The notes under the pieces: generated by a model | What the model was told of the DNA's origin: nothing | The model's database searches: none | Seen by the model: the letters and a program-made list of their open reading frames with translations, nothing else | In this document: piece after piece, positions 54,251 to 63,113 of the stretch | How the letters are laid out: each line of letters starts with the position of its first letter | Position numbering within the stretch: the first letter of the stretch is position 1 | DNA from: Pontibacter rufus | GTDB taxonomy: Bacteria > Bacteroidota > Bacteroidia > Cytophagales > Hymenobacteraceae | DNA length: 64,000 bases | Assembly (NCBI RefSeq): GCF_015694705.1 | Contig: NZ_JADQDR010000001.1 | Coordinates: forward strand, 434,001-498,000 | Reading direction: 5' to 3' | Program-made: the position numbers and the translations under genes

Positions 54251-55754
54251 ACCGCTCCAGCTTAAATCCGGGATCTACAGCGGGGCGCTGCGGTGTTTGC
54301 GATATAGTCCAGCCGGTGGCGTACATCCAGCGCGTCATGCGGGCCAGCTTTTCAATGTTGATGCCTTCAGCTTCATCTTTGGGCGTGTGATAATCGGGGT
54401 GGAGCAAAGTCGTAAAAAAGATGGCCGGAATGCCGGCGCGGGCGTAGGGCAGGTGATCGCTTCGGAAGTACCAGCCTTCCGGGTGTTTCGGATCATCCCA
54501 GGACGTATCGACTATGAAGTTCGTATATTGGTCGTTTGCCTGCATGGCCATATCCACTAAGGCAGCAGAATTACGATGCGGCAGCGTAGCGCCCAGCAGG
54601 GCAGCCGAGTCAGGCGCGTTCCGGCCAATCATATCGGCGTTCAGCACGGCCACAATAGCTTCTTTATCTACGGTAGGATGTTCTACAAACCAGCGGGAGC
54701 CCAGCAGACCGCGTTCTTCGGCGCCATGCCACACAAACAGGGCGGAGCGTTTGCCGGGATTTTGTACCCAGGCCCGGCCAATGGCCAGCAATGCCACACT
54801 TACGCTGGCATTATCGTCGGCCCCGTTCCAGATAGAATCCCCGGCTATCGGGGTGCCAATGCCATCGTGGTCGTGGTGGCCACTGAAGAGTACATACTCC
54901 TGCTTAAGTTCAGGATCTGTGCCCGGCGCCATGGCTACTACATTAACGGACGGGTAAACGTAACTATTCACATTAATGTCGGCTGTCAGGCTGGCCTTTG
55001 CTTGTTTTAAGCCCGCAACGCTGTTCTGCTTTACCAGTATGAGTGGCGTGTTGCTTTTTGGTGATTGTGTTGCGGCAGCATCTTCCAGTATGTACTGGCC
55101 TTCTTCAAAACCATGGCCGGCAAAGGCAAGACTGGCTTCCGCCATTTCATCGGCAACCAATACTATAGCGGCGGCCTGCTGATTTCTGAGCACATTGCTT
55201 TGCTGGCGCAATGCCGAAAGTGTATAGCGGTAACCTCTGAGGCTGATGCCCGGAACAGGCAGGGGATCCGGCGCCTGAAGCGGCATGGCGATAACTTTTC
55301 CTTTCAAATTATACTTTGCTGTATCAGCCAGAGAATTCAGCCATATAATCGGGGCATTTATGCGTGCCTGCACGGGCGTGGCAATCCAGGTGTCCTTCCA
55401 CAAAGTGAGTGGCTTGTCATTTACTTTAAGCTGGCTGTTATCGCTTACCTGCACACGTCGGATGGGGAAAAACTGGAAGTAAGTACTGTCTTCACCGGCG
55501 GGTTTCAAACCGGCTTGGCGGGCCTGTCCGGCTATCCAGGCGGCGGCACGCAGTTCATCGGCTGAGCCGGCTCGTCGCCCGCGCATATCATCGCTGGCCA
55601 GGTAGAACAAATCTGCACGCAGTTCATCCTCCTTTATAGCAGAAAATGCCGGTGCATTGTTGGTAGTTTCCGGCGCCGATGTAACAGGGGCTTGGGTATT
55701 ACATGCGGTAGCGAGCAAGGCAGCAAAAAGTAGGAGCGTATATGTTCTTTTCAT
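54249..55754 (-). CDS. M28-family zinc peptidase lipoprotein with PA domain
   Basis: A 501-aa lipoprotein: signal with lipobox LATA-C18. A protease-associated insert lies at about 120-260 (SPKSNTPLILVKQNSV near its end). The catalytic M28 domain (about 270-480) carries zinc ligands in SGHHDHDG, GADDNASVSV, the catalytic Glu in HGAEERG, an Asp in NADMIGRN and a His in HPDYHTPKDE. It is probably a periplasmic or surface aminopeptidase. It is monocistronic. Confidence 0.92.
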   Translation of the reverse strand: MKRTYTLLLFAALLATACNTQAPVTSAPETTNNAPAFSAIKEDELRADLFYLASDDMRGRRAGSADELRAAAWIAGQARQAGLKPAGEDSTYFQFFPIRRVQVSDNSQLKVNDKPLTLWKDTWIATPVQARINAPIIWLNSLADTAKYNLKGKVIAMPLQAPDPLPVPGISLRGYRYTLSALRQQSNVLRNQQAAAIVLVADEMAEASLAFAGHGFEEGQYILEDAAATQSPKSNTPLILVKQNSVAGLKQAKASLTADINVNSYVYPSVNVVAMAPGTDPELKQEYVLFSGHHDHDGIGTPIAGDSIWNGADDNASVSVALLAIGRAWVQNPGKRSALFVWHGAEERGLLGSRWFVEHPTVDKEAIVAVLNADMIGRNAPDSAALLGATLPHRNSAALVDMAMQANDQYTNFIVDTSWDDPKHPEGWYFRSDHLPYARAGIPAIFFTTLLHPDYHTPKDEAEGINIEKLARMTRWMYATGWTISQTPQRPAVDPGFKLER

Positions 55755-55878
55755 GTATGTAATTAAAAGAGTTGATACTTCAGGTTGATAGTGTCATAAT
55801 CTATATAATGCCATCCGGCAGGTAAATTATCAGGTGTAATAACTTTCCCAATGGCACATCTTCAGATTTCCTAAACAC

Positions 55879-56250
55879 TTATTCATCCTCCCGGTGAACG
55901 GTATTAATGTCGAAAGCGGGCACACAGACCGACCAGTATTCGGTTTCCTCATCATATGGATTGGAATACTGAATGCGCGCACCTGCTTTGATAAGGATGG
56001 TTTCGCCTGCCGAAAGCTCCACTGCTTCGCCATCAATTTCAATTAACTGGCGGCCACGCAGCATAATGGTCACTTCATCGAATTCCGGTTTCTGGTGTGG
56101 CTCGCTCCAGTGCGGCGGGGCGATCATGTGGGCAATGCTTACGCCGGAGGTGCGGGTAGAGGCATGTCCAAAATGCTCCTCAATCATCTTTCCGTCGGTG
56201 GTGGGCACCCGGAAAGGCTTGGTCTGTTTAAAATATTTTTTGTCGCTCAT
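55879..56250 (-). CDS. Cupin-domain protein
   Basis: A 123-aa single-domain cupin. Motif 1 PHQKPEFDEVTIMLRG is partly degenerate (the first metal-binding His pair is present as HWSEPH upstream). Motif 2 is near AGETILIKAGARIQYSNP. Such small cupins bind metals or small ligands or act as isomerases; the role is unknown. The start is ATG at 56250. It has no close operon partner. Confidence 0.85.
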   Translation of the reverse strand: MSDKKYFKQTKPFRVPTTDGKMIEEHFGHASTRTSGVSIAHMIAPPHWSEPHQKPEFDEVTIMLRGRQLIEIDGEAVELSAGETILIKAGARIQYSNPYDEETEYWSVCVPAFDINTVHREDE

Positions 56251-56644
56251 AGTAAAAGATCCAGGTATAGAGACACTAGATATAAGACGCTTCGATTGAT
56301 GTATACTTGCTCATCGGTTCTTAAACCTGATGATAGAATGTTAGCGGTGTATGGTTTATTTCGCTGATCAGCATAAAGCACCTGGCAAGTATACGGCCGG
56401 ACCAGATATGAATGGTAATACCATGCGTCTGCTAAAAAGATTAATAAAACGATTTATACAGTAGCAGGACATGGTAAGCAGTTTATACGTGTATCACAAC
56501 ATATAGTAGCACGATAGCCTGTGTTTGAACTTACTGATACCTTTGCCGTATGTATCTTGAAACACAAATTAGTGCTACTACGGCAGCATCAGGCTCTTTG
56601 CAGCGGCAGGAGGCACGTAACAAGCTTTTTTAACAGAAATTTAA
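56251..56644. other. Gene-free stretch upstream of the YtxH cluster
   Basis: About 390 bp with TATACTT at 56302 and AAGTATA at 56388. A TACCTTTG box at 56538-56545 could be a -7 element for the YtxH-CsbD gene, but no matching -33 is seen. The 73-codon frame at 56521 overlaps the real gene and is not credible. Confidence 0.4.
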
Positions 56645-57046
56645 ATGAAATTGACCATGAACGAAGACAAAGGAAAGATACTACTGGCTACCCTGGCGGG
56701 TATTGGCGGAGGTATTCTGGCAGGTATATTACTTGCCCCTGACAATGGACGCGCCACCCGCGATACCCTGAAACGCAGCTTGTCAAAAGTAAGCGAAGAT
56801 ATGGAGCGCACCATTAAAAACTGGATGGACAGCCTGGAGAACAGTGGCACTACAGAGCCGGGCAGCAGCCTGGTGATGCGCGGCTCCTGGGATGACGTGA
56901 AGGGACAGCTGAAACAAAACTACGCCGAGCTGACGGATGAAGATTTGACGTATGCTGAAGGCAAAGAAGATGAACTGTTCGGCCGTTTGCAGCGCAAACT
57001 GGGTAAAACAAAAGACGAGATTGTAAAGCTGCTCTCTGATTTCTAA
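56645..57046 (+). CDS. YtxH-CsbD fusion stress protein
   Basis: A 133-aa protein. The YtxH part (about 5-65) has a short hydrophobic glycine-rich segment LATLAGIGGGILAGILLAPD followed by the usual helical DTLKRSLSKVSEDMERT. The CsbD part (about 78-130) has SWDDVKGQLKQNYAELTDED and LFGRLQRKLGKTKDEI. Both domains are general-stress proteins in other bacteria. ATG 56645 or 56657 are both possible. It is first of three adjacent YtxH genes. Confidence 0.88.
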   Translation: MKLTMNEDKGKILLATLAGIGGGILAGILLAPDNGRATRDTLKRSLSKVSEDMERTIKNWMDSLENSGTTEPGSSLVMRGSWDDVKGQLKQNYAELTDEDLTYAEGKEDELFGRLQRKLGKTKDEIVKLLSDF

Positions 57047-57131
57047 TCTTTGTTTTATACCAAACTATAAGAAGTTCTGCCCCTTGTTGAACTTCTTATT
57101 CATGCGTTTACGCTCTTTATAATTAACTTTT

Positions 57132-57162
57132 CAAGTATAGGTATAACTTAATGCTATACTTG
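57132..57162. terminator. Inverted AAGTATA pair between YtxH genes
   Basis: 9-bp arms CAAGTATAG (57132-57140) and CTATACTTG (57154-57162) around 13 nt. Position after the first YtxH gene suggests a weak terminator. Confidence 0.5.
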
Positions 57163-57222
57163 AACGTTATAAAACCACAAGTAGAATATAAACGAATATC
57201 ATACATTATAAAATCAGAGACT

Positions 57223-57615
57223 ATGAAAGACAATAGCGGAAAAGTATTACTAGCTCTTTTGGCCGGTGCTAGTGCCGGTGTAATTGCAGGGTTGTTGATG
57301 GCGCCGGATACAGGCGAAGCTACCCGCGGCAGTGTAAAAAAATGGGCTGGCAAGCTTAGCAAAGATCTGGAGTCCAACCTGCAGGCAGGTTTAGACGAAA
57401 TAAAGAACATGAGCACTGATGCTTACAACAAAGTAAGCAGTGCTGCTGGTGTAGGTTCTTCTGGCGGCAGTAGCAACACATCGGGCCGTAGTTCTGCTGC
57501 AAGTAGTTCTGGCTCAGGTAGCGGAGCTTCTTCAACTGGTGCCGGCTCTACCACAGGCGGTGGCTCTACGGGAGGTGGCAGCACTTCAGCTGGCGGCAAT
57601 AGCCCAAGAGTATAA
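57223..57615 (+). CDS. YtxH-family protein with Ser/Gly/Thr-rich tail
   Basis: A 130-aa protein. YtxH region: LLALLAGASAGVIAGLLMAPD then TRGSVKKWAGKLSKDLESN (5-60). From about 75 the chain is almost entirely Ser, Gly, Thr and Ala (low complexity, probably disordered). I use ATG 57223; the longer frame from 57151 runs through the upstream hairpin. Second of three YtxH paralogues; likely a membrane-associated stress protein. Confidence 0.85.
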   Translation: MKDNSGKVLLALLAGASAGVIAGLLMAPDTGEATRGSVKKWAGKLSKDLESNLQAGLDEIKNMSTDAYNKVSSAAGVGSSGGSSNTSGRSSAASSSGSGSGASSTGAGSTTGGGSTGGGSTSAGGNSPRV

Positions 57616-57695
57616 AACATTATTAAGTAATATACAGCTTTCCGGGGCGGGTGCAGGGTTTGCCTGCTATCGCGCTGAAATGAAGGCGTGATTGA

Positions 57696-57741
57696 AAAAC
57701 ATAAAAGGCCGGCTCGTATTTGAGCCGGCCTTTTATGTTTT
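57696..57741 (+). terminator. Terminator of the second YtxH gene
   Basis: 20-bp arms (core CATAAAAGGCCGGCTC/GAGCCGGCCTTTTATG) with a 6-nt loop. Confidence 0.85.
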
Positions 57742-57846
57742 ACCGGCAGCTGTGCTTAACCTTCGGCCTGTGTGCCCGTTATAAAGTATAGGCTTTGTTT
57801 ATCAGAGCGATGTATGATTTTTTAACTGATATAAGAAAATAAATTT

Positions 57847-58302
57847 ATGAGAACAGATATGGAATGCAGATCATTGGGAGAGGAGAAAGGCAATTATACC
57901 AACGCACACGTACGGCAGATAAAGCAGAAAGATACGGGCACAAGTAGGCATGAAAGCAGTAGTGGCAATAGCAAACTGGCTGTCGGGCTACTGGCAGGCG
58001 CGGGTGTAGGCGTACTGGCAGGTATGCTGTTGGCTCCTGAAAATGGAAAAGCATTGCGCCGGCAGGTAATGAATTCGGCCTCAAAAGTAAGCGATCAGGT
58101 AACCAAAAGCTTTAGTGCCGCAAAAGACAAAGTAAGCAGCTGGACAAGCCAGAGTACCTCTGGCGAAACTTCTGCAAAGGAAGCTTTTTATCCATCCAAC
58201 AGTGGTAATGTGCATAAAAGCCCCTACACAGACGAAAACAAGTGGAGTGACGAGGAAGTAAAAAGCATGACAGGCACGCCAAGGCCGGCACCCGGCGTGT
58301 AG
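57847..58302 (+). CDS. YtxH-family protein, third paralogue
   Basis: A 151-aa protein. A polar N-terminal extension (1-40) precedes the YtxH segment VGLLAGAGVGVLAGMLLAPE (about 46-65) and NSASKVSDQVTKSFSAAKDK. The polar C-terminal tail ends TPRPAPGV. Same core as the two preceding genes, so a local duplication. It is separated from them by a strong terminator and so is independently transcribed. Confidence 0.85.
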   Translation: MRTDMECRSLGEEKGNYTNAHVRQIKQKDTGTSRHESSSGNSKLAVGLLAGAGVGVLAGMLLAPENGKALRRQVMNSASKVSDQVTKSFSAAKDKVSSWTSQSTSGETSAKEAFYPSNSGNVHKSPYTDENKWSDEEVKSMTGTPRPAPGV

Positions 58303-58324
58303 CCGTGTAAAGTATAGTATAAGT

Positions 58325-58364
58325 AAACAAAAGCGCCCCGCAATACTGCGGGGCGCTTTTGTTT
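58325..58364. terminator. Bidirectional terminator between YtxH3 and lysS
   Basis: 18-bp perfect arms AAACAAAAGCGCCCCGCA/TGCGGGGCGCTTTTGTTT, 4-nt loop, between convergent genes. AAGTATA flanks it on both sides (58309, 58374). Confidence 0.9.
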
Positions 58365-58384
58365 AATAGCAGCAAGTATAAAGC

Positions 58385-59920
58385 CTATTCTTCCTGCTTC
58401 TCCTGTTTTTCAGGCTTCATTTGTGGGAAGAACAGCACATCCTGGATGGAATGTGCGTTGGTCATAATCATGCTCAGTCGGTCGATGCCGATACCGAGAC
58501 CTGCTGTTGGCGGCATGCCATACTCCAGCGCCCGCAGGAAATCTTCATCCAATACCATTGCCTCTGTATCACCACGCTTGCCCAGCTCCAGCTGTTCTTC
58601 AAAACGGGCGCGCTGGTCTATCGGATCATTGAGTTCTGAGAAAGCATTGCAGATTTCTTTGCCGTTGCAGATAGCTTCAAAACGTTCTACCAGCCCGGGT
58701 TTGCTGCGGTGCTTTTTGGCCAGGGGGCTCATCTCTACAGGATAATCGGTGATAAACGTTGGCTGGATTAAGTATGGCTCGCAGGTTTCTCCAAAAATCT
58801 CGTCTATAATCTTGCCTTTGCCCAGTGTCGGATCTATGTTGATATCCAGTTGCTTTGCTGTCTGGCGCAGTTCTGGTTCCTCCATTTCCGAAATGTCAAT
58901 TTTGGTGAAGTGCTCGATAGCTTCGAACATGGTGTAGCGTTTCCAGGGCCGCTGAAAGTTGATGATGTTTTCGCCTACTTTTACTTCGGTGGTGCCGTGC
59001 AGGTCCAAGGCTACTTTCTCCACCATTTCCTCCACCAGGTCCATCATCCAGTTGTAATCTTTGTAGGCCACGTACAGCTCTACCTGCGTAAATTCGGGGT
59101 TGTGGAAACGGCTCATCCCTTCGTTGCGGAAGTCTTTGGCAAACTCAAACACGCCATCAAAACCACCCACAATCAGGCGCTTTAAGTATAACTCGTTGGC
59201 AATGCGCAGGTACAGCGTCATGTCCAGCGTGTTGTGGTGCGTTTTAAACGGGCGTGCCGCCGCGCCGCCGTACAGAGGCTGCAGGATAGGCGTTTCTACC
59301 TCCAGGTAGCCTTTGTCGCCCAGGAAATGGCGCATAGAGTTTACCAGTTGCGAGCGCTTTTTAAAAGCTTCGCGCACTTCCGGGTTCACAATCAGATCGA
59401 CGTAGCGCTGACGGTAGCGCAGTTCGGGATCGCTGAAAGCGTCGTGTACGTGCTCCACGCCGTGCTCGTCTACCTCGCGCTTTACGATGGGCAGCGGCCT
59501 CAGCGATTTGGTCAGAATTCTGAGCTCTGTAACGTGCACCGAAATTTCACCTACCTGCGTTATAAAAGCATAGCCCTTAATGCCGATAAAATCACCAATA
59601 TCGAGCATCTTTTTGAACACCATGTTGTACAGGTCTTTGTTCTCGCCGGGGGCAATGTCGTCGCGCGACACATAGATCTGGATGCGACCGGTGCTGTCCA
59701 TGAGTTCCGCAAACGAGGCTTTACCCATAATGCGGCGGCTCATCAGGCGGCCGGCCAGGCTTACTTCCTGGTAGTTGTTCTTCTCCTTATCAAAATTTTC
59801 CTTTATCTCTTTGGCAGTGGCAGTAACTTCAAATGTCTCGGAAGGGTAGGGATTGATGCCCATTTTTTCCAGTTCTTCGCGCTCGTGGCGCCTGCGTAGT
59901 TCCTGTTCGCTCAGTTGCAT
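58385..59920 (-). CDS. lysS: Lysyl-tRNA synthetase, class II
   Basis: A 511-aa class II aminoacyl-tRNA synthetase. The N-terminal OB-fold anticodon-binding domain is at about 60-165 ([18 protein letters not shown]). Motif 1 lies around 185-215, motif 2 [18 protein letters not shown], and motif 3 [12 protein letters not shown] near the C-terminus, followed by a short EKQEKQEE tail. It charges tRNA-Lys in the cytoplasm. It is monocistronic, closed by the hairpin at 58325. Confidence 0.97.
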   Translation of the reverse strand: MQLSEQELRRRHEREELEKMGINPYPSETFEVTATAKEIKENFDKEKNNYQEVSLAGRLMSRRIMGKASFAELMDSTGRIQIYVSRDDIAPGENKDLYNMVFKKMLDIGDFIGIKGYAFITQVGEISVHVTELRILTKSLRPLPIVKREVDEHGVEHVHDAFSDPELRYRQRYVDLIVNPEVREAFKKRSQLVNSMRHFLGDKGYLEVETPILQPLYGGAAARPFKTHHNTLDMTLYLRIANELYLKRLIVGGFDGVFEFAKDFRNEGMSRFHNPEFTQVELYVAYKDYNWMMDLVEEMVEKVALDLHGTTEVKVGENIINFQRPWKRYTMFEAIEHFTKIDISEMEEPELRQTAKQLDINIDPTLGKGKIIDEIFGETCEPYLIQPTFITDYPVEMSPLAKKHRSKPGLVERFEAICNGKEICNAFSELNDPIDQRARFEEQLELGKRGDTEAMVLDEDFLRALEYGMPPTAGLGIGIDRLSMIMTNAHSIQDVLFFPQMKPEKQEKQEE

Positions 59921-60064
59921 GTGGTCTATGCTAATAGTGTTGGTTGTATAAACTGTAAAATTCGTAAATATCTGGCAGCTTTTAAAAGGTTAATTGCTGA
60001 TTGTTGAGAGGATGGACAGTTAAGTTGTTGAATGGTTGTGTCACACAACGAAATTATAAAAAAA

Positions 60065-60094
60065 GGCTCCTGCAAGTATAAACCTGCAGGAGCC
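60065..60094 (-). terminator. Terminator of the unknown gene at 60116, with AAGTATA in its loop
   Basis: 10-bp arms GGCTCCTGCA/TGCAGGAGCC; the 10-nt loop is almost entirely the AAGTATA motif (60074-60080). On the minus strand the stem is followed by a run of T. Confidence 0.8.
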
Positions 60095-60115
60095 CGAAGT
60101 ATAGCTATAAACTGC

Positions 60116-61144
60116 TTAAGCAGCGGCGCCCATCCCATATGTGTTGCCTTGCAGCAGCGGCCTGATTTGGTTTTCCAGTCTTGCTGACACAAAGGAGCCC
60201 TGCAGGTGTGCCGGTAATTCCAGCACAAAAGCCTCGTACTGCTCCAGGCCCATTGCCTGCGCAATGTAGCACTCGTGTATGCCGTTCAGGTAACTTACCA
60301 GTTGCAGCAGCGACTCATGAAATAGCTTAAAGTCGATATCAGCTTCCACAAAACGCTCAATTTCGCGGTGCGTGGAAGAAATGCGCAAGCGTGCCATCAG
60401 GTCGAACAGGGTGGTATAGCCCAATCGCCAGGTAAGCTGCTGCCAGTGCTGCGAACTGAATTTCTGCAACACATCGCCTGTTTTGCCACTTCGGATGGCA
60501 GTAGCGGGGTTGGCCTGCACCTGTTGCCGCACTGACCTTGCTGCCATACGGCGCGTAGTTTTAAGAAACTGCCCGATTTGCGACTGTGCCTCTAACTCTT
60601 TGCCTGCAATCTGTAAACCCGGCTTGTAGTATGCCAGCGGCAAACGGCGTATGGTAAAATCGCCGTAATGGCCGGCGGCGTAAAAGCTCATTGCCCTTGG
60701 GTAAGCATTCTTTACCACTAGACGGCCTGCCTCACGGAGCACCCAGGCTTCATTGTTGGTCTTTACGCCGCGCGTATGCAGAAATGCCTGCAAACCAGCA
60801 AACACAGCATAATAGGCCTGCGGAAATGTCCAGTGCAATGCGTTGCGCATATAGGCTTCATCGCCCAGTTCGGCTGTTGAGCGCAAAGCATACTCGGTGC
60901 TCCAACTGTTGAGCAGCAGGCGCTTGATACGTTCTGTGTCCTGCGCGCCTAACTCCGGCTTCGCCTCACGGAAGAACGCCAGGCTGTCCAGTCCGTTGTC
61001 GCCGGAGTGCTCCAGGTGATAACTTATCGCGAAAAAGTAGTTTAAAAAGATCTGTGCCGGAATGGATTTATGCCACTCCTGGTCAGCCTGCTTTTCCTCT
61101 TCCGGATACAATGAATATACGTTTTCTTCTTCTTTCTCTTTCAT
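60116..61144 (-). CDS. Conserved helical protein, unknown function
   Basis: A 342-aa, probably all-helical cytoplasmic protein. The acidic start is MKEKEEENVYSLYPEEE; conserved-looking patches are ALHWTFPQAYYAVFAGLQAFL and HYGDFTIRRLPLAYYKPG, rich in Tyr, His and Trp. No signal, membrane helices, or enzyme motifs recognised. A -7 box ends only 10 nt before the ATG, so the mRNA would have almost no leader. It stands alone, divergent from the PLP enzyme gene. Confidence 0.75.
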   Translation of the reverse strand: MKEKEEENVYSLYPEEEKQADQEWHKSIPAQIFLNYFFAISYHLEHSGDNGLDSLAFFREAKPELGAQDTERIKRLLLNSWSTEYALRSTAELGDEAYMRNALHWTFPQAYYAVFAGLQAFLHTRGVKTNNEAWVLREAGRLVVKNAYPRAMSFYAAGHYGDFTIRRLPLAYYKPGLQIAGKELEAQSQIGQFLKTTRRMAARSVRQQVQANPATAIRSGKTGDVLQKFSSQHWQQLTWRLGYTTLFDLMARLRISSTHREIERFVEADIDFKLFHESLLQLVSYLNGIHECYIAQAMGLEQYEAFVLELPAHLQGSFVSARLENQIRPLLQGNTYGMGAAA

Positions 61145-61154
61145 GCATAACTAA

Positions 61155-61162
61155 CAAAATTA
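61155..61162 (-). promoter_or_regulatory. -7 box of the unknown gene at 60116
   Basis: TAATTTTG on the minus strand, exact TAnnTTTG, 10 nt before the ATG; predicts a leader of about 4-6 nt. A TTTG 15 nt upstream is too close for a normal -33. Confidence 0.5.
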
Positions 61163-61238
61163 GCACATGGTGAGTTTCAAAAGCTGGCATTTTCTTGGGG
61201 TATTATTAATTCATAAATTGCTGTATATTAGACATTTG

Positions 61239-61282
61239 TGGCTATTCAAAAATAAATTTAGTAATTTACTTTTGAATAGCCA
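61239..61282. repeat. 20-bp hairpin in the divergent promoter region
   Basis: Arms 61239-61258 and 61263-61282 match at 19 of 20 positions (TGGCTATTCAAAA/TTTTGAATAGCCA), loop TAGT. A second 15-bp palindrome GCTAATTTAATTAGC lies at 61297-61311. Possible regulator-binding sites or RNA hairpins upstream of the PLP enzyme gene. Confidence 0.7.
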
Positions 61283-61396
61283 TATTAGATGATTAAGCTA
61301 ATTTAATTAGCAATAAAAGACGCGATGATTATAATGTAGGGCGGCATAACTCAGAGGGTGATTTTAAAGTAAACATATCAACAGAAAGCATCAACT

Positions 61397-62554
61397 ATGG
61401 ACATATCCTACATCATTAACCAATTGGGAGAAGACAGGGAGCAATATTTTAATGCTGTGTCGCCGCCTGTTTTTCAGACCAGCAATTTTGCCAGCAGAAC
61501 CATAGCCGAGATGCGCTTTAAGTTACAGCACGAGGAGGAAAGTTATTTGTACACGCGCGGTAACAATCCTACAGTAACTATTTTTGAAAAGAAAGTAGCG
61601 GCCCTGGAAGGCGCGGAACATGCCATTGCTTTCGGCAGCGGCATTGCGGCTGTGGCGGCTGCTATACTGTCGCAGGTAAAGGCCGGCGACCATGTGGTGT
61701 GCACGCAGCATCCTTACAGCTGGACGAACACGCTGCTGAATAAATTTCTGCCCCGCTTCGGCGTAGAAGCCACCATGGTAAACGGTACCGATGCGGAAAA
61801 CTACAGGCGCGCCATCCGGCCCAACACCACATTGCTATACCTGGAGAGTCCCACTTCTTTTACCTTCGAGTTGCAGGATATCGCGGCTGTAACAGCGATC
61901 GCCAAAGAACATAACTGCACTACCATCATCGACAACAGCTATGCCAGCCCGCTGCACCAGCATCCTATCAAAATGGGGGTGGACCTGGTCGTGCATTCCT
62001 GCACCAAGTATATCGGGGGCCATTCGGATGTGATGGGTGGCGTTGTATGCGGGCCACAGCAAAGTATAAAACGAATATTTGAGCAGGATTATATGACGCT
62101 GGGCGCTATACTTGCGCCGCACGATGCCTGGCTGCTTATACGCGGCCTGCGCACGCTACCGGTACGTATGGCCCGCGTGGCCGCCTCTACACGGCAGGTG
62201 GTAGATTATCTGGTACGGCACCCGAAAGTTGAGAAAGTGCTGTTCCCGTTCCTCCCCTCGCACCCGCAGTATGAACTGGCTCAGAAACAGATGCGTAACA
62301 ATTCCGGACAATTCTCGATCCTGCTGAAAACGCAAAGTATAGAGAAGGTTGATTTGTTTTGTAACAGTTTGCAACACTTCTTAATGGCGGCCAGTTGGGG
62401 TGGTCATGAGTCGCTTATTTTCCCGGTGGCCGCTAATTATACAGATGACAGGCCAAAACCCGATCTACCTTTTAACCTTATCCGCTTTTATGTCGGTCTC
62501 GAAGACCCGGAATACCTGATACAGGACCTGGCGCAGGGGCTGGAAAAGGTATAG
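61397..62554 (+). CDS. Cys/Met-metabolism PLP-dependent enzyme
   Basis: A 385-aa trans-sulfuration-type PLP enzyme (cystathionine gamma-synthase / gamma-lyase / methionine gamma-lyase group). Visible are YTRGNNPTV (phosphate contact), FGSGIAAVAAAIL, YLESPTSFTFELQDI, IIDNSYASPLHQHP and the Schiff-base Lys in HSCTKYIGGHSDVMGG. Specificity within the group cannot be read from sequence. The upstream region carries two palindromes that may bind a regulator or form RNA hairpins; no SAM riboswitch was recognised. Confidence 0.9.
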   Translation: MDISYIINQLGEDREQYFNAVSPPVFQTSNFASRTIAEMRFKLQHEEESYLYTRGNNPTVTIFEKKVAALEGAEHAIAFGSGIAAVAAAILSQVKAGDHVVCTQHPYSWTNTLLNKFLPRFGVEATMVNGTDAENYRRAIRPNTTLLYLESPTSFTFELQDIAAVTAIAKEHNCTTIIDNSYASPLHQHPIKMGVDLVVHSCTKYIGGHSDVMGGVVCGPQQSIKRIFEQDYMTLGAILAPHDAWLLIRGLRTLPVRMARVAASTRQVVDYLVRHPKVEKVLFPFLPSHPQYELAQKQMRNNSGQFSILLKTQSIEKVDLFCNSLQHFLMAASWGGHESLIFPVAANYTDDRPKPDLPFNLIRFYVGLEDPEYLIQDLAQGLEKV

Positions 62555-62718
62555 ATGATCTGACGTAGAAATTTGATGAGGCATTAATTTGAAAATGGAA
62601 TCTGCTATAGGTCTATAGCACCTGCTGCACAGACTTCAGACTTGCTATGTCTGCGATTTTGAAGTATAACCTCAAACCCTTCCCGGTAGTAAAACAGATA
62701 ACACAAGTATAAAATACA

Positions 62719-63111
62719 ATGAACATCATAGAAAGACCTGACATAGCCAATACGGCCACCGCCGCCATACTTGTCGGAGGCGGCCTGACAAGTTTTTTCC
62801 TGAATGAGAACCGCCCCAAAACGGCCCTGATCCCACTTGTGGCCGGCGGGGCACTGCTTCTGCTGAATCCTGGCGTGAAGGCTGGCGACAAAACCGCAGC
62901 TCATGCAGCTGTAGGGCTTACCTCCGCGCTAAGTATAATGACGGGCCTGCTGTTTGCCAAATCGGTGGCGCCGGCGGCACAGCTCAGGTATACCAGAGAG
63001 GTGCGTACCCGCCGGGCCGCCACTTTCGGCCTGATGACGCTGAGCGGCCTGGCTGCGGCAGGCGTGTATGTGGCCGGCTTCATCCAAAAGCGGCGCAATA
63101 AGCAGGTATAG
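62719..63111 (+). CDS. Small integral membrane protein, unknown
   Basis: A 130-aa protein with four hydrophobic segments: about 12-28, 35-50, 62-80 and 100-120. The end RRNKQV is positively charged. It has TATACTT/AAGTATA motifs upstream (62705) and inside (62931). Its stop lies 2 nt from the stop of the convergent ggt gene. No family recognised. Confidence 0.7.
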   Translation: MNIIERPDIANTATAAILVGGGLTSFFLNENRPKTALIPLVAGGALLLLNPGVKAGDKTAAHAAVGLTSALSIMTGLLFAKSVAPAAQLRYTREVRTRRAATFGLMTLSGLAAAGVYVAGFIQKRRNKQV

Positions 63112-63113
63112 TA

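Larger units (their letters stand above)
295..62937. repeat. Highly iterated heptamer AAGTATA/TATACTT (about 130 copies)
   Basis: Counted by eye: about 73 AAGTATA and 56 TATACTT across the window, in genes of both strands and between genes; chance for a 7-mer is about 8. One-base variants (CAGTATA, GAGTATA, AAGTATG) are much rarer, so all seven bases matter. Intergenic copies often occur as inverted pairs next to terminators (2539/2592, 20524/20577, 54232/54244, 57133/57155, and loop at 60074). Inside genes they are produced by otherwise unusual codon choices such as ATA CTT for Ile-Leu. Confidence 0.9.

Noticed and set aside
56521..56742. 73-codon + strand ORF overlapping the YtxH-CsbD gene
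   Set aside because: Different frame from the domain-bearing ORF and no recognisable features.
61313..61396. Possible tRNA or riboswitch in the leader of the PLP enzyme gene (GGGCGGCATAACTCAGAG)
   Set aside because: No cloverleaf, T-loop or SAM-riboswitch pairing could be built by eye.
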